Below, piece by piece: positions 50,138 to 59,273 of a stretch of 64,000 nt of DNA. This stretch comes from Pontibacillus halophilus JSM 076056 = DSM 19796 (GTDB lineage: Bacteria; Bacillota; Bacilli; Bacillales; BH030062): NCBI RefSeq assembly GCF_000425205.1, contig NZ_AULI01000007.1, positions 186,001 to 250,000 on the forward strand, in the 5' to 3' direction. Below the pieces are notes generated by a model. That model ran no database searches. It was not told the origin of the DNA and saw nothing but the letters and a program-made list of their open reading frames with translations. Made by a program: the position numbers and the translations under genes. The first letter of the stretch is position 1. Each line of letters opens with the position of its first letter.

Positions 50138-52399
50138 TTAAGATGAGCAACTTTCGCACTCTTCAAGGTCTTGAGTTGATGTAGAGCGCGTGTAGTAGGT
50201 CGTTTTTAGCTTCTCTTTCCATGCAACGATATGAAGTTCAAGCAAGTCTTTCGCTTTAATGTTGTTCCGTACATAGAGGTTAAATGACACGGACTGATCC
50301 ATATGACGTTGTCTTGCAGCATTTTGGCGAATGCTCCATTTCTGGTCGATGTCATAGGCGGATTTATAGTACCAGTAGTTCGCCCGATTCAAGTCAGGTG
50401 CAGTAACCGGAATTTTATAATTCTTCTTCTCCTCTGAGTAGAACTTCTGGAAGATTGGGTCGATGCTTGCCGTGCTTCCAGCAATAATCGATGTGGACGA
50501 GTTTGGAGCTACCGCCATCATGTAGCCATTACGGACGCCATACTCTTGTACCTCTTCTTTCAGGTCTTCCCAGTCACATGCATCTGTTGATTTATATCCA
50601 CGCTTGTCGAAATAGGCACCAGTCTCCCACTCGGATCCTTCAAATACTGGATAGCTGCCCTTCTCTTTCGCTAGTTCTTTACTTGCCTCAATGGATAAAT
50701 ACGCAATACGTTCGTACAGCTTGTCTGAGTAGTCGACCGCTTCTTCTGACTCCCACCGAATGCCTTCGTTAGCAAGTAAGTGGTGCCATCCGAATGTACC
50801 AAGGCCAACTCCGCGGTATTTATGGTTGGTTAACTGTGCTTGCAACACCGTAATGGTATTTAAATCAATCACATTATCGAGCATACGCATTTGAATCGGA
50901 ATTAAACGCTCTAGTGCTCCGGCCGGTACAGCTCGACCAAGATTAATGCTCGATAGATTACACACAACAAAGTCACCCGGCTCTTTCACCGTAATAATTT
51001 TGCCTTCTTCTGTGTAATGCTCGCTCACCGTCGTAGCACTCTGATTCTGCGTAATTTCCGTACACAGGTTGGAGCAATAGACCATGCCCTTGTGGCTATT
51101 TGGGTTCTTCCGATTCACTTCATCTCTGTAGAACATGTAAGGGGTCCCAGTTTCAAGTTGACTAATCATCATGCGCTTCATAATATCTATGGCAGGAACA
51201 GTCTTTCGGGATAAGGCTTCGTTGGCCACGCACAGAGCATACTTCTCTCGGAAACTGCCTTCCCCATCTTTCTCATCATAGTAATCCTCTAGACTAAATC
51301 CCATCACACTCCGAACCTCATGGGGGTCAAATAGATGCCAGTCGTCACGATCTTGAACGGCTTCCATAAATAAGTCTGGTATACATACCCCCGTGAACAA
51401 ATCGTGTGTACGAAGGCGTTCATCCCCATTGTTCAGCTTTGCATCAAGAAAACGGAAGATGTCTGGATGCCATACGTCCAAATACACGGCAATGGCACCT
51501 TGGCGTTGTCCGAGTTGATCGACGCTTACCGCCGTATTGTTCAGCTGCTTCATCCACGGGATTACACCAGAGCTCACGCCTTTGTAGCCACGAATGTCAC
51601 TTCCTTGTGAGCGAATCTTCCCAAGATAAGCCCCAATTCCCCCACCTGCTTTAGACAAGTTTGCAATATCTGTGTTGCTGTCGAAGATTCCTTGCAGGCT
51701 ATCATCCACAGTATCAATAAAGCAGCTCGACAGTTGCCCATAATCCTTGCCGGCGTTGGCGAGCGTAGGGGTGGCGACTGTCATATACAATTGGCTAATT
51801 GCCCAATACGCTTCTTTCACGTAGAACGCTCGTTTCTCCTTCGGTTCTTGAGCCATTAACGTCATCGCAATAACGAGGAATCGTTCTTGAGGCAGTTCAT
51901 AGAGCAACCGTTCATGGTCACGAGCTAAATAACGGTCTGCTAACGTTCGAAGCCCAATGTATGTAAATTTCAAATCGCGAGCGGGCTCAATCACTTCTGA
52001 TAGCGAACGAATCTCTTCTTCGTCGTAGTGGTTAAGCAACAAGGAGCTGTAAACACCTTTCTCGCGAAGGGTAACAAGAAGCTCGTAAAAGTCTGGGTAC
52101 GTCGTTCCTTCTAATGCTCCTCTCCGCTCTCTTACTTGCTCATAGAGAGACTTTAAGTAAACCCTTTCCGCCACATACGTCCAATCTGGTGCTGTCTCGT
52201 CCATTTCGTCCAAGGCTTTTAACACCATTTCGTGATAGAGCTGGCTCCGTTCTGTTTCTCCTTTTTTAGAGAAGATGCTTTCCATCTGGTCTTGATAGGC
52301 GTTCAGGTCAAGATGTGGAAACTCATGCTTTAGTCCTTTCACATACGTTAATAGGTCATCATTCGTGGAATACCTTTCATTCGTCATGATCATGCTCAT
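50138..52399 (-). CDS. nrdE: Ribonucleotide reductase class I, large subunit (R1)
   Basis: A 753-residue catalytic subunit reducing ribonucleoside diphosphates. TPTLANAG and LSSCFIDT carry the first redox Cys, KAGGGIGAYLG binds the effector loop, CSNLCTEI has the active-site Asn-Cys-Glu triad, and the tail ECESCSS has the thioredoxin-reducible Cys pair. The first ~55 residues do not form an ATP-cone, although the following segment (HEMVLKALDEMDETAPDW) aligns with what follows the cone in class Ia, so overall activity control by dATP is probably absent. GGGAGG precedes the ATG. Control is by the leader at 52400-53140. Confidence 0.92.
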   Translation of the reverse strand: MSMIMTNERYSTNDDLLTYVKGLKHEFPHLDLNAYQDQMESIFSKKGETERSQLYHEMVLKALDEMDETAPDWTYVAERVYLKSLYEQVRERRGALEGTTYPDFYELLVTLREKGVYSSLLLNHYDEEEIRSLSEVIEPARDLKFTYIGLRTLADRYLARDHERLLYELPQERFLVIAMTLMAQEPKEKRAFYVKEAYWAISQLYMTVATPTLANAGKDYGQLSSCFIDTVDDSLQGIFDSNTDIANLSKAGGGIGAYLGKIRSQGSDIRGYKGVSSGVIPWMKQLNNTAVSVDQLGQRQGAIAVYLDVWHPDIFRFLDAKLNNGDERLRTHDLFTGVCIPDLFMEAVQDRDDWHLFDPHEVRSVMGFSLEDYYDEKDGEGSFREKYALCVANEALSRKTVPAIDIMKRMMISQLETGTPYMFYRDEVNRKNPNSHKGMVYCSNLCTEITQNQSATTVSEHYTEEGKIITVKEPGDFVVCNLSSINLGRAVPAGALERLIPIQMRMLDNVIDLNTITVLQAQLTNHKYRGVGLGTFGWHHLLANEGIRWESEEAVDYSDKLYERIAYLSIEASKELAKEKGSYPVFEGSEWETGAYFDKRGYKSTDACDWEDLKEEVQEYGVRNGYMMAVAPNSSTSIIAGSTASIDPIFQKFYSEEKKNYKIPVTAPDLNRANYWYYKSAYDIDQKWSIRQNAARQRHMDQSVSFNLYVRNNIKAKDLLELHIVAWKEKLKTTYYTRSTSTQDLEECESCSS

Positions 52400-52525
52400 G
52401 CCAATTCCTCCCTTTACAATTCAATTTAACTAATATAACTCAATAGATTTACCAGTACTTCTGATAGCTAAAGGTACGCACTCAAGGAAGAGTTTAGGGG
52501 TCAGAGGAAAAGATTCGCTTTCCTG

Positions 52526-52592
52526 TTGCCCCACACGATGTGGGGCAGTTCGGTGTTGTCCCAGGATGGGACGGGTTTAACAGAACACCCAT
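52526..52592 (-). ncRNA. Bacillaceae-1-like RNA motif, copy proximal to nrdE
   Basis: Read on the reverse strand, a GTTC/GAAC closing stem (52586-52583 with 52551-52548) holds the hairpin GTCCC-ATCCT-GGGAC (52572-52558) and is followed by GCCCCAC-ATCGT-GTGGGGC (52546-52528). The 5-nt loop ATCCT fits the RUCCU terminal loops I recall for the Bacillaceae-1 RNA; the second loop deviates at one base. It lies between the riboswitch terminator and nrdE. Confidence 0.6.
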
Positions 52593-52649
52593 CAAAAAGC
52601 CTCCTCTTTCGCTTTCGCTCTCTCCGGGGTCTCAAAAGTACGTACTTCC

Positions 52650-52718
52650 ACGGGGCCCTGCAGGATGCGGGGTCGTTCGTTGTTGGCACAGGACGTGCCG
52701 TACTTAAACGAACATCTT
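52650..52718 (-). ncRNA. Bacillaceae-1-like RNA motif, copy distal to nrdE
   Basis: Same architecture as the neighbouring copy, on the reverse strand: GTTCGTT pairs with AACGAAC (52713-52707 with 52681-52675), enclosing GGCAC-GTCCT-GTGCC (52699-52685); next is an imperfect hairpin GACCCCGC-ATCCT-GCAGGGCC (52674-52654). Both loops fit RUCCU. Stem bases differ from the other copy but stay paired in most positions. The two mismatches of the last stem on this strand are wobbles on the other, so the transcribed strand needs testing. Confidence 0.6.
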
Positions 52719-52806
52719 TGAGGCACTTTTTCCCTTCCCCCATATCACGTGAGTAGTTGCATACCTTAAACGTAATACTTACCATTTCATAAAAGAGTCA
52801 TTTAAA

Positions 52807-52837
52807 TTAAAAAAGCCGCTTCCTACAGGAGAGCGGG
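52807..52837 (-). terminator. Riboswitch-controlled terminator
   Basis: On the reverse strand CCGCT-n-TCCT, loop, AGGA-AGCGG forms a 9-bp stem with one bulge, followed by CTTTTTTAATTT. It lies 3' of the cobalamin aptamer and about 400 nt before nrdE, so it is the likely off-switch. Confidence 0.8.
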
Positions 52838-52844
52838 TTGTAAA

Positions 52845-53075
52845 CGATAGGAAAAGACACAGGTATCCCGTGTAATCTCACATCGTTTCCCCTTCTCACT
52901 CCCCGAAGAAGTTGAAACTGCGGTCGTAGGCAGGTCTCCTGACTTATGCATCGTTCTACTATGAGTGTCTTCCCATGCCTTTGCACAGTGATCGTCTCAG
53001 TTCGTCCACATTTACAGTTGCGGGGACAGTTCTGGTCTTTCACCAGATTCCCTATTAAACCGTTATTCACAGTAC
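52845..53075 (-). promoter_or_regulatory. Cobalamin riboswitch upstream of the nrd operon
   Basis: The reverse strand contains, in the right order, TTAATAGGGAATCTGGTG, GAACTGTCCCCGCAACTGTAA (split as AACTGTCCCCGC and AACTGTAA) and the B12 box AAGTCAGGAGACCTGCC (52947-52931). These are the conserved core segments of the AdoCbl riboswitch. Binding of cobalamin should favour the downstream terminator and lower nrdEF expression, as reported for class Ia reductase of Streptomyces. Confidence 0.92.
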
Positions 53076-53089
53076 CTACTTACCGCTAC

Positions 53090-53136
53090 ATACTATATAT
53101 ATACTTTTAACATCCAAAATAAACTATATATTGTGT
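53090..53136 (-). promoter_or_regulatory. Tandem NrdR boxes in the nrd promoter
   Basis: On the reverse strand box 1 ACACAATATATAGTTT (53136-53121) matches the NrdR consensus ACACWATATATWGTGT at 15 of 16 positions, and box 2 AGTATATATATAGTAT (53105-53090) at 12 of 16. The equivalent G residues are 31 bp apart, the three-helical-turn spacing typical of paired NrdR boxes. Box 2 probably overlaps the -10 region; a distinct -35 is not clear. Confidence 0.75.
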
Positions 53137-53378
53137 TTGAATCTGTTATCTATCGTACCGAACATTTCCCGAAACTTCAAGACTATATTTTTCCATTTTA
53201 ATTCAAGAATCGAATCAACCCTCTTCACCAATAGGGTCTTCCCACAAAAAATTTTTTCTTTTATACTAACTTTATCTGATATTGTCAGAAAAATAAAAAC
53301 AGGAGTGGTGCTTTATGACAAATTTCGCCAAACATCTACAAATCCCTTTAAATTTCACTACAAGAAAGGATGCATTAC

Positions 53379-53930
53379 ATGTTAAAAGGAAATTTAGTCG
53401 AACTCCGTCCTGTGAAGGAAGAAGATCTTGAACGAGTGAACAAATGGAACAACGATGAAGAACTCACGAGACTTGCATCAGGTAGCAACCTTCCCTATCA
53501 ATTGAACAACCCTCATGAATCACTAAAGGCACATTATACAAAGAATTTAACCTCCCATAACTTGTTGAAAGATGGGATCGTATTCTCCATCTATGCAACC
53601 GCGACCAGCGAACAAATTGGAAAGTGCGACTACCGGGAGTTTAATCCGATTACACGATGTGCCACCGTGGGAATTGTTATAGGGGAAAAGGAATATTGGG
53701 GGCGAGGCTATGGGAAAGAAACAATTCATTTGCTCTGTCGCCATTTGTTCTACGATTTGAACGTAAACCGTATTCAACTCGATACGTGGAGTGGAAATGA
53801 ACGTGCGGTTGCTCTCTATAAGGCCTGTGGCTTTCGGTTGGAGGGAAGACTTCGTCGGAATGAGTATGTAAACGGGGAGTATCACGATACGCTCATACTA
53901 GGGCTTCTTCAGGAAGAATTTACACATTAA
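53379..53930 (+). CDS. RimJ/RimL-type GNAT acetyltransferase
   Basis: A 183-residue acetyltransferase: VELRPVKEEDLERV at the N-terminus, VGIVIGEKEYWGRGYGKETI near residue 95-114 with the acetyl-CoA loop WGRGYGK, and GNERAVALYKACGFRLEGRLR near 145. I start at ATG 53379 since AAGGA stands 8 nt upstream; an ATG three codons earlier overlaps that site. It is a lone gene whose promoter region abuts the nrd promoter on the other strand. Confidence 0.82.
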   Translation: MLKGNLVELRPVKEEDLERVNKWNNDEELTRLASGSNLPYQLNNPHESLKAHYTKNLTSHNLLKDGIVFSIYATATSEQIGKCDYREFNPITRCATVGIVIGEKEYWGRGYGKETIHLLCRHLFYDLNVNRIQLDTWSGNERAVALYKACGFRLEGRLRRNEYVNGEYHDTLILGLLQEEFTH

Positions 53931-53951
53931 ACCTGATTCGTTACCATGAGA

Positions 53952-53979
53952 GAAAGCGTAGGGAATTCCCTACGCTTTC
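53952..53979. terminator. Terminator overlapping the argH stop
   Basis: GAAAGCGTAGGG and CCCTACGCTTTC form a perfect 12-bp stem with loop AATT. The argH stop codon lies in the right arm. Confidence 0.85.
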
Positions 53980-55346
53980 ACATGTGACTTTGCGAGTTGA
54001 ATTTGTTCTTTCACCTGAATCTCAGACGTTCCCCCATAGCTGTTGCGAGCGTTCATAACGGCTTTCGGGTCAAGAAGGTCATAGACTTCTTCCTCAATAT
54101 GTGGACTAAACTGCTGAAATTCCTCTAAGGTAAATTGAAGAAGGGAACGGCCTTGTTCTAAGCCATAGAGAACCACTTTGCCAATAATTTCGTGTGCTTC
54201 TCTAAACGTAGCTCCCTTATTTACTAAGTAATCCGCTAAATCGGTCGCATTGGAATAATCATTCTGTACCGACTGCTCCATCTGGTCAACATTTACTTCC
54301 ATTGTTTCAATCATGGGAGCTAGAATGAGCAACGTCCCTTCAACCGTCTTCACCGTATCAAGGAGCCCCTCTTTATCTTCCTGCATGTCTTTGTTATACG
54401 CTAACGGAAGTCCCTTTAACACGGTTAGTAAACCAAGTAAATTTCCATTCACTCGCCCGGTCTTAGCGCGCAATAACTCAGGGACGTCTGGATTTTTCTT
54501 CTGTGGCATAATGCTTGACCCTGTACAGAAGGAATCATCGAGTTCTATAAATTGGAATTCTTGACTACTCCAAAGAACGAGTTCTTCTGACAGACGGGAT
54601 ACGTGCATCATGAGAGTAGCTGCATGACTCATAAATTCTACTATGAAATCACGGTCACTTACAGCATCCAAACTGTTCGGATAAACGGCATGGAGACCTA
54701 GTAATTCAGCCGTTCGATGTCGATCGATTGGAAATGTCGTTCCGGCTAAAGCTCCAGCGCCAAGTGGGGAGATTTCCGTCCGCTTCAAACTATCCTGGAA
54801 GCGCTCTTTATCACGATTGAGCATCCAGAAGTACGCCATTAAGTGATGAGCGAACGAGATCGGCTGCGCTCGCTGAAGGTGTGTGTAACCAGGAAGCATC
54901 GTTCCAACATGCTCATCCGCCTGCTTGAGGATGGCCTGCTGCACTTGGTCGATTAAGTCAATAACCCCCTTCGTCTTTCTACTGACGTATACGTGCATAT
55001 CAGTAGAAATTTGGTCGTTACGACTTCGACCAGTATGAAGCTTGCCCCCTACCGGACCAATTGCGTCGATTAAGGCTCGCTCTATATTCATGTGAATATC
55101 TTCATCTTGAATCGAATACGTAAAGGTTCCTGACTCAATCTGATGCAGTACTTGATGCAATCCGCTGGTGATTTCCTGAACCTCATCCGAAGTGAGCACA
55201 CCGCACTCCCCAAGCATTGTAACGTGAGCGAGTGAACCTTCAATATCCTCCTTTGCGAAAGCTTTGTCGAATGAAATGGATGCGGTGAACTCTTCCACGA
55301 GTTCATCCGTCTCCTTTGTAAATCGTCCTCCCCATAGCTTTGACAC
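53970..55346 (-). CDS. argH: Argininosuccinate lyase
   Basis: A 458-residue enzyme of the fumarase/aspartase fold that splits argininosuccinate to arginine and fumarate, the last step of arginine synthesis. [13 protein letters not shown] at the start, HTGRSRNDQ near residue 110 and the signature [15 protein letters not shown] near 280-294 are all present. The start is GTG 55346, 6 nt after GGAGGGG; the frame runs open upstream into argG. It follows argG by 11 nt and shares its ArgR-controlled promoter. Confidence 0.95.
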   Translation of the reverse strand: MSKLWGGRFTKETDELVEEFTASISFDKAFAKEDIEGSLAHVTMLGECGVLTSDEVQEITSGLHQVLHQIESGTFTYSIQDEDIHMNIERALIDAIGPVGGKLHTGRSRNDQISTDMHVYVSRKTKGVIDLIDQVQQAILKQADEHVGTMLPGYTHLQRAQPISFAHHLMAYFWMLNRDKERFQDSLKRTEISPLGAGALAGTTFPIDRHRTAELLGLHAVYPNSLDAVSDRDFIVEFMSHAATLMMHVSRLSEELVLWSSQEFQFIELDDSFCTGSSIMPQKKNPDVPELLRAKTGRVNGNLLGLLTVLKGLPLAYNKDMQEDKEGLLDTVKTVEGTLLILAPMIETMEVNVDQMEQSVQNDYSNATDLADYLVNKGATFREAHEIIGKVVLYGLEQGRSLLQFTLEEFQQFSPHIEEEVYDLLDPKAVMNARNSYGGTSEIQVKEQIQLAKSHVKA

Positions 55347-55357
55347 TACAACCCCTC

Positions 55358-56572
55358 CTAAGAATGAACAGCGTTCTTCGATTGATGAACTTGAGCGTGT
55401 ACTTTCGTTGGCAATCCCCACAATTTAATAAATCCTTCTGCAGCCTTATGGTCGAACATATCCCCCTTCAAGTAAGTGGCTAGTTCTTCGTTGTACAAGG
55501 AATAAGGAGACTTTCGGCCCACAACTGTAGCATGACCTTTGTGAAGCTTCACGTTAATCGTACCAGTTACCACTTTCTGAGTATCTTCAACAAATGCCAT
55601 TAGAGAAGACTTGAGCGGAGAGAACCACAGTCCGTCATAAATCAGCTTCGCCATCTGCTGGTCCACCATTGTCTTGAACTGTGACATTTCCCGAGTGTGT
55701 GTTAAGAATTCAAGTTCCTTGTGAGCTCCGATTAAGATGAGCGCGCCTGGGTTCTCATATACCTCCCGTGACTTAATACCAACAAGACGATTCTCCACAT
55801 GATCGATTCTTCCGACGCCATGCTTGCCACCTTTCGTATTTAATTCTTCGATTAGATCGACCAAAGGTTTGGCTACGCCGTTTAATGCGACTGGACGCCC
55901 TTCAAGAAATTCAATCTCTACGTATTCCGGTTCATCTGGTGTATGCTGTAACGATGCTGTCCATGCAAATGCCTCTTCTGGTGGTTCAACCCAAGGATTC
56001 TCAAGGACACCAGCCTCACACGCTCTTCCCCATATATTCGCATCAATTGAGAACGGATTTTCAGCGGTCACCGAAATCGGGATCCCTTTCTCTTCTGCAT
56101 AGACAAGTTGTTCATCTCGTGTCATCCCCCACTCACGAACGGGTGCGACAACGTTTAAATCAGGATTTAAGGCTTGAATGGAAAGCTCAAAACGTACCTG
56201 GTCATTCCCCTTACCGGTACACCCGTGGGCAACTGCTACCGCTCCTTCCTTCTCTGCCACATCTACGAGAAACTTTGAAATAAGCGGTCTTGATAGTGCG
56301 GATGATAAAGGATATTTGCCTTCGTATAAGGCATTCGCCTTCAACGCAGGCAACAAATATTCCTCTGCAAGCTCTTCCTTGGCGTTAATCATATATGCAT
56401 TCACAGCCCCAACCTGAAGAGCTTTCTGCCGAACTGTTTCTAAGTCTTTCCCTTCTCCAATATCGAGCCCTAGTGCCACAACTTCATATCCGTATTTCTC
56501 TTCAATCCATTTAACTGAAACGGATGTATCTAACCCTCCGGAATAAGCAAGAACAATTTTCCCCTGACTCAT
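55358..56572 (-). CDS. argG: Argininosuccinate synthase
   Basis: A 404-residue ATP-dependent enzyme joining citrulline and aspartate. The PP-loop [11 protein letters not shown] at residues 9-19, [14 protein letters not shown] near 115-128 and [12 protein letters not shown] near 170 are family marks. AAGGGAG precedes the ATG. It leads the argGH operon, and a strong promoter with an ArgR-like box lies 40-85 bp upstream. No other arginine genes are in the window. Confidence 0.96.
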   Translation of the reverse strand: MSQGKIVLAYSGGLDTSVSVKWIEEKYGYEVVALGLDIGEGKDLETVRQKALQVGAVNAYMINAKEELAEEYLLPALKANALYEGKYPLSSALSRPLISKFLVDVAEKEGAVAVAHGCTGKGNDQVRFELSIQALNPDLNVVAPVREWGMTRDEQLVYAEEKGIPISVTAENPFSIDANIWGRACEAGVLENPWVEPPEEAFAWTASLQHTPDEPEYVEIEFLEGRPVALNGVAKPLVDLIEELNTKGGKHGVGRIDHVENRLVGIKSREVYENPGALILIGAHKELEFLTHTREMSQFKTMVDQQMAKLIYDGLWFSPLKSSLMAFVEDTQKVVTGTINVKLHKGHATVVGRKSPYSLYNEELATYLKGDMFDHKAAEGFIKLWGLPTKVHAQVHQSKNAVHS

Positions 56573-56611
56573 AAACCGTCACTCCCTTTATGTGATTGAA
56601 CTATTATTGAT

Positions 56612-56655
56612 TATGAATTATTATACATTCTATTGTATTTATATTCGATTGACAA
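56612..56655 (-). promoter_or_regulatory. argGH promoter with ArgR (AhrC) box
   Basis: On the reverse strand TTGTCA (56655-56650), 17 nt, TAGAAT (56632-56627). Overlapping and just downstream lies AATGTATAATAATTCATA (56629-56612), close to the ARG box with its ATGAAT...ATTCAT half sites. Repression by arginine-bound ArgR is inferred. Confidence 0.7.
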
Positions 56656-56795
56656 GGGGAGATGTGCGAATTTTTTCCGCTTTTTTTCTGAATTGTTGAA
56701 ACTTCCAACAATGTCCATACGTCTATATAGCAGAAGAGCAAAACAATAGAGAGCACGGATACTCATAGATTACGAATTCGTTTAGGAGGGTTATT

Positions 56796-57644
56796 GTGAA
56801 GGAGAAAGCACATTTATTCCTGGCACTTGGAATTGCCTTTACCTTGGCAGGATGCAGTCAGTCGCTACAACCCGACACAACCATGAATGCAGCAGAAACA
56901 GCTGAAGATACACCAGAGGAGAGAACCGGGGTATTTATGGTTGAGAAAGAGATTCAACACTTGATTGACGCTCACCACACAATCCATACGTTCATGACGC
57001 AGCATGAGGAAGAAGTAGATGGGCCAGATTCTTTAGCGCAAGTTCCAAAGGATGCCTACGATTCTGTATTAAACGAAGTGTATGCAGAAAAGGCCATGGA
57101 GAACCTATGGACACCGTTTTATGAGCATGCAGAAACAACGAATATTTATGAACCTTATTACCACGGTCTGCCTTTTACTACTGTTGACTACGAAGATATT
57201 CTAGAATACGAAACAGTTCATTCTGATTCCTCTACATACGAACTCTACCTCTCCTTTATGCATTATGGAGAACCTGTATTCTGGAAGTTCACGTATGAAG
57301 CGGACGGCTCTGATTGGAAGGTTGTAGATCAAGCGAGCTATTCTAACTACGCAGAAGGACAGGAAGAACTACAACACTACTTGATTCAACAGGAAGGATA
57401 CAGCCAAGATGACTTCAACGTAGGTGGGTATTACTTGTATCCTATCCTTCCAGAAGAAGGGTACATGTGGACAACGACTCTCAAAGAAAGTGGTTTCGAG
57501 ACCGTACGTAACGAGAACGGGCTCTCCTTAAAGGAATTGATTACAGAAGAGAGGGTCATTTATCGTATGTATGATGAGGACAATACAATCGTTGATACGT
57601 ACACGGTTCATAAGAAGAGCGGAGAAATTGAAAAGCAGTCATAA
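56796..57644 (+). CDS. Uncharacterised lipoprotein, 282 aa
   Basis: Signal segment KAHLFLALGIAFTLAGC with lipobox LAGC (Cys20) makes it a membrane-anchored extracellular lipoprotein. The mature part is strongly acidic and Tyr-rich, with a helical ~50-residue stretch (EIQHLIDAHHTIHTFM) and then mixed alpha/beta sequence. The start is GTG with GGAGGG upstream. I do not recognise a family. The acidity of the exported part agrees with a salt-adapted host. Confidence 0.7.
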   Translation: MKEKAHLFLALGIAFTLAGCSQSLQPDTTMNAAETAEDTPEERTGVFMVEKEIQHLIDAHHTIHTFMTQHEEEVDGPDSLAQVPKDAYDSVLNEVYAEKAMENLWTPFYEHAETTNIYEPYYHGLPFTTVDYEDILEYETVHSDSSTYELYLSFMHYGEPVFWKFTYEADGSDWKVVDQASYSNYAEGQEELQHYLIQQEGYSQDDFNVGGYYLYPILPEEGYMWTTTLKESGFETVRNENGLSLKELITEERVIYRMYDEDNTIVDTYTVHKKSGEIEKQS

Positions 57645-57650
57645 TAAAGA

Positions 57651-57678
57651 GCGCGTACGGGATGACACCCGTACGCGC
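57651..57678. terminator. Bidirectional terminator
   Basis: GCGCGTACGGG and CCCGTACGCGC form an 11-bp GC-rich stem with 6-nt loop, followed by TTCTCTATT. Confidence 0.85.
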
Positions 57679-57685
57679 TTCTCTA

Positions 57686-58558
57686 TTAGGTTTGGAAGAC
57701 AGATACATGCTCAATCTGTGCATCAGCTTCGTATGCGCGTTGTAGCTTCTGAGTTAGGTCACCTGGCTTCCCGTCCTGAACGGCACTGCCATCTACCTTT
57801 ACAATCGGCACGATTTCAGAAGTTGTACTTGTTAGGAACAATTCGTCCGCATCTTGAAGGTCCTCGACCGTAAACGATTGTTCAACAAATGGAATACCCG
57901 CTTCTTGGCAGAACGTTCGCACCCGCGTCCGAACACACCCATGTAGGATTTGATTGGTTTCAGGGTGCGTATATACGCTTCCATCCTTAACAAGAAACAC
58001 ATTTGAAGAGCTGCACTCTGTTACGCGCTCTCCTCGATGAAGAATCGCTTCATACGCCCCGTGTTCTTTGGCTGTTTGTTTTGCCAATACGTTTGGCAAT
58101 AGGTTAAGACTCTTAATGTAACAATTCTGCCAACGCTCATCCTCATGAGTAATGACGGAGACTCCGTGCTTCATTTCTTCCGTTTTACGAGTCAAATCTG
58201 CGATGTATGCGTACAAGTTTGCTCCAACGCCCACCGGGAATGCATGATCTCTTGGAGCAGAACCTCGTGTGACTTGAAGGTAGAGCTTAGCATCTGTCGT
58301 AACGCTATTCTTCTCAAGTAACGTTGCTAGCTTCTCAAGTAACTCTGCCTTCTCATAAGGCACCTCTAACTTGATTGCCTCAGCTGAACGATACAGCCGG
58401 TCGATATGGTCATGGAGTTGATAGAAACGCCCCCCATAAATACGGATTACTTCGTAAACCCCGTCTCCAAATTGCAAGCCTCGTTCTTCAAACGGATAGG
58501 ACAATGCATCTTGATGAACATAATCAGATTCAGTTAATAAATATGGTTTCATTCCCAT
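57686..58558 (-). CDS. dat: D-amino acid aminotransferase
   Basis: A 290-residue class IV PLP enzyme that interconverts D-alanine and D-glutamate for peptidoglycan. GLQFGDGVYEVIR near residue 27-39, the PLP Lys in CYIKSLNLLPNV near 146, ECSSSNVF near 182 and TSTTSEIVP near 242 are all in place. GGAGGAGA lies 5 nt before the ATG. It is a monocistronic gene. Length and motifs are those of Dat of Bacillus; branched-chain type IV enzymes are longer. Confidence 0.92.
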   Translation of the reverse strand: MGMKPYLLTESDYVHQDALSYPFEERGLQFGDGVYEVIRIYGGRFYQLHDHIDRLYRSAEAIKLEVPYEKAELLEKLATLLEKNSVTTDAKLYLQVTRGSAPRDHAFPVGVGANLYAYIADLTRKTEEMKHGVSVITHEDERWQNCYIKSLNLLPNVLAKQTAKEHGAYEAILHRGERVTECSSSNVFLVKDGSVYTHPETNQILHGCVRTRVRTFCQEAGIPFVEQSFTVEDLQDADELFLTSTTSEIVPIVKVDGSAVQDGKPGDLTQKLQRAYEADAQIEHVSVFQT

Positions 58559-58768
58559 TCGTTCTCCTCCCCCTTCGGTTATGTATAGTAGTGTATTCAG
58601 CCTTCCTCAAAGAAGGACCCATAAGCTTTCATATAGTGTAACAGAGAATGAGGGAATCAGGTAAAGGAAAAATAAAGAAAGTATTGCTTCCTATAATTGA
58701 ATTTAATCTTCAATCTTAAAGGTAGCTTAGCCGTACATAGAGCCTACTACTGCAGAAGAAGAATTGAA

Positions 58769-58800
58769 CCAAAAAAAGCCCCCGTATCCTACGGGGGCTT
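58769..58800 (-). terminator. Terminator of the EthD gene
   Basis: AAGCCCCCGTA and TACGGGGGCTT form an 11-bp stem; on the reverse strand seven T follow. Confidence 0.92.
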
Positions 58801-58812
58801 GTTCAACGTTGA

Positions 58813-59115
58813 TTAGTTTGTGATGGTCAGGATTGGACCTTCGTTAAGGAACTGAGCCAAGTTCTGGCCGTCTTCTTCGACTTTCTTCCACTCATCAGAC
58901 TGCATCGCTGTCTGTAAGTCTTCCATGGAATTGAATTCTATTTCAACGATTTGGTATAGGTTCATTTCTGTACCCAACGCTTGTTGGACTTTATTGACGG
59001 ACGCGTTCACAACACCTTTTACTTGCTGAGCAAGGGGCATGTGCACCTCTTGATAATGTTTTTCGAATCCTTCTACATCAGTAGGTTGTTGATAGATTAC
59101 CATAATTTTAGCCAT
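58813..59115 (-). CDS. EthD-domain protein
   Basis: A 100-residue alpha/beta-barrel dimer-type protein of the EthD family: IMVIYQQPTDVEGFEKHYQEVHMPLA at the start (strand, then the conserved FEKHY..VHMPLA helix) and a C-terminal GPILTIT strand. EthD itself is needed for ether degradation in Rhodococcus; most homologues are of unknown function. GAGGAGGAAG precedes the ATG. It is a single gene with its own terminator. Confidence 0.85.
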   Translation of the reverse strand: MAKIMVIYQQPTDVEGFEKHYQEVHMPLAQQVKGVVNASVNKVQQALGTEMNLYQIVEIEFNSMEDLQTAMQSDEWKKVEEDGQNLAQFLNEGPILTITN

Positions 59116-59273
59116 ATTGTTCTTCCTCCTCTTTCATGAAGTTCACCAATCTGTTTCTATTCTATGGCGAATCGCGAACATTTAGCAAAATATTTGTTTA
59201 TCCGACAAGCAGGCATTTTATTTCGAGCACCGAATTAAGTAAACAAACCTTATTTAGGAGTGGAGAATAACCT

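Noticed and set aside
52501-52785. Frames on both strands (94 and 76 codons)
   Set aside because: They cover the tandem RNA hairpin motifs of the nrd leader and have no ribosome sites.
52807-53070. Reverse-strand frame of 87 codons
   Set aside because: Coincides with the cobalamin riboswitch core and its terminator.
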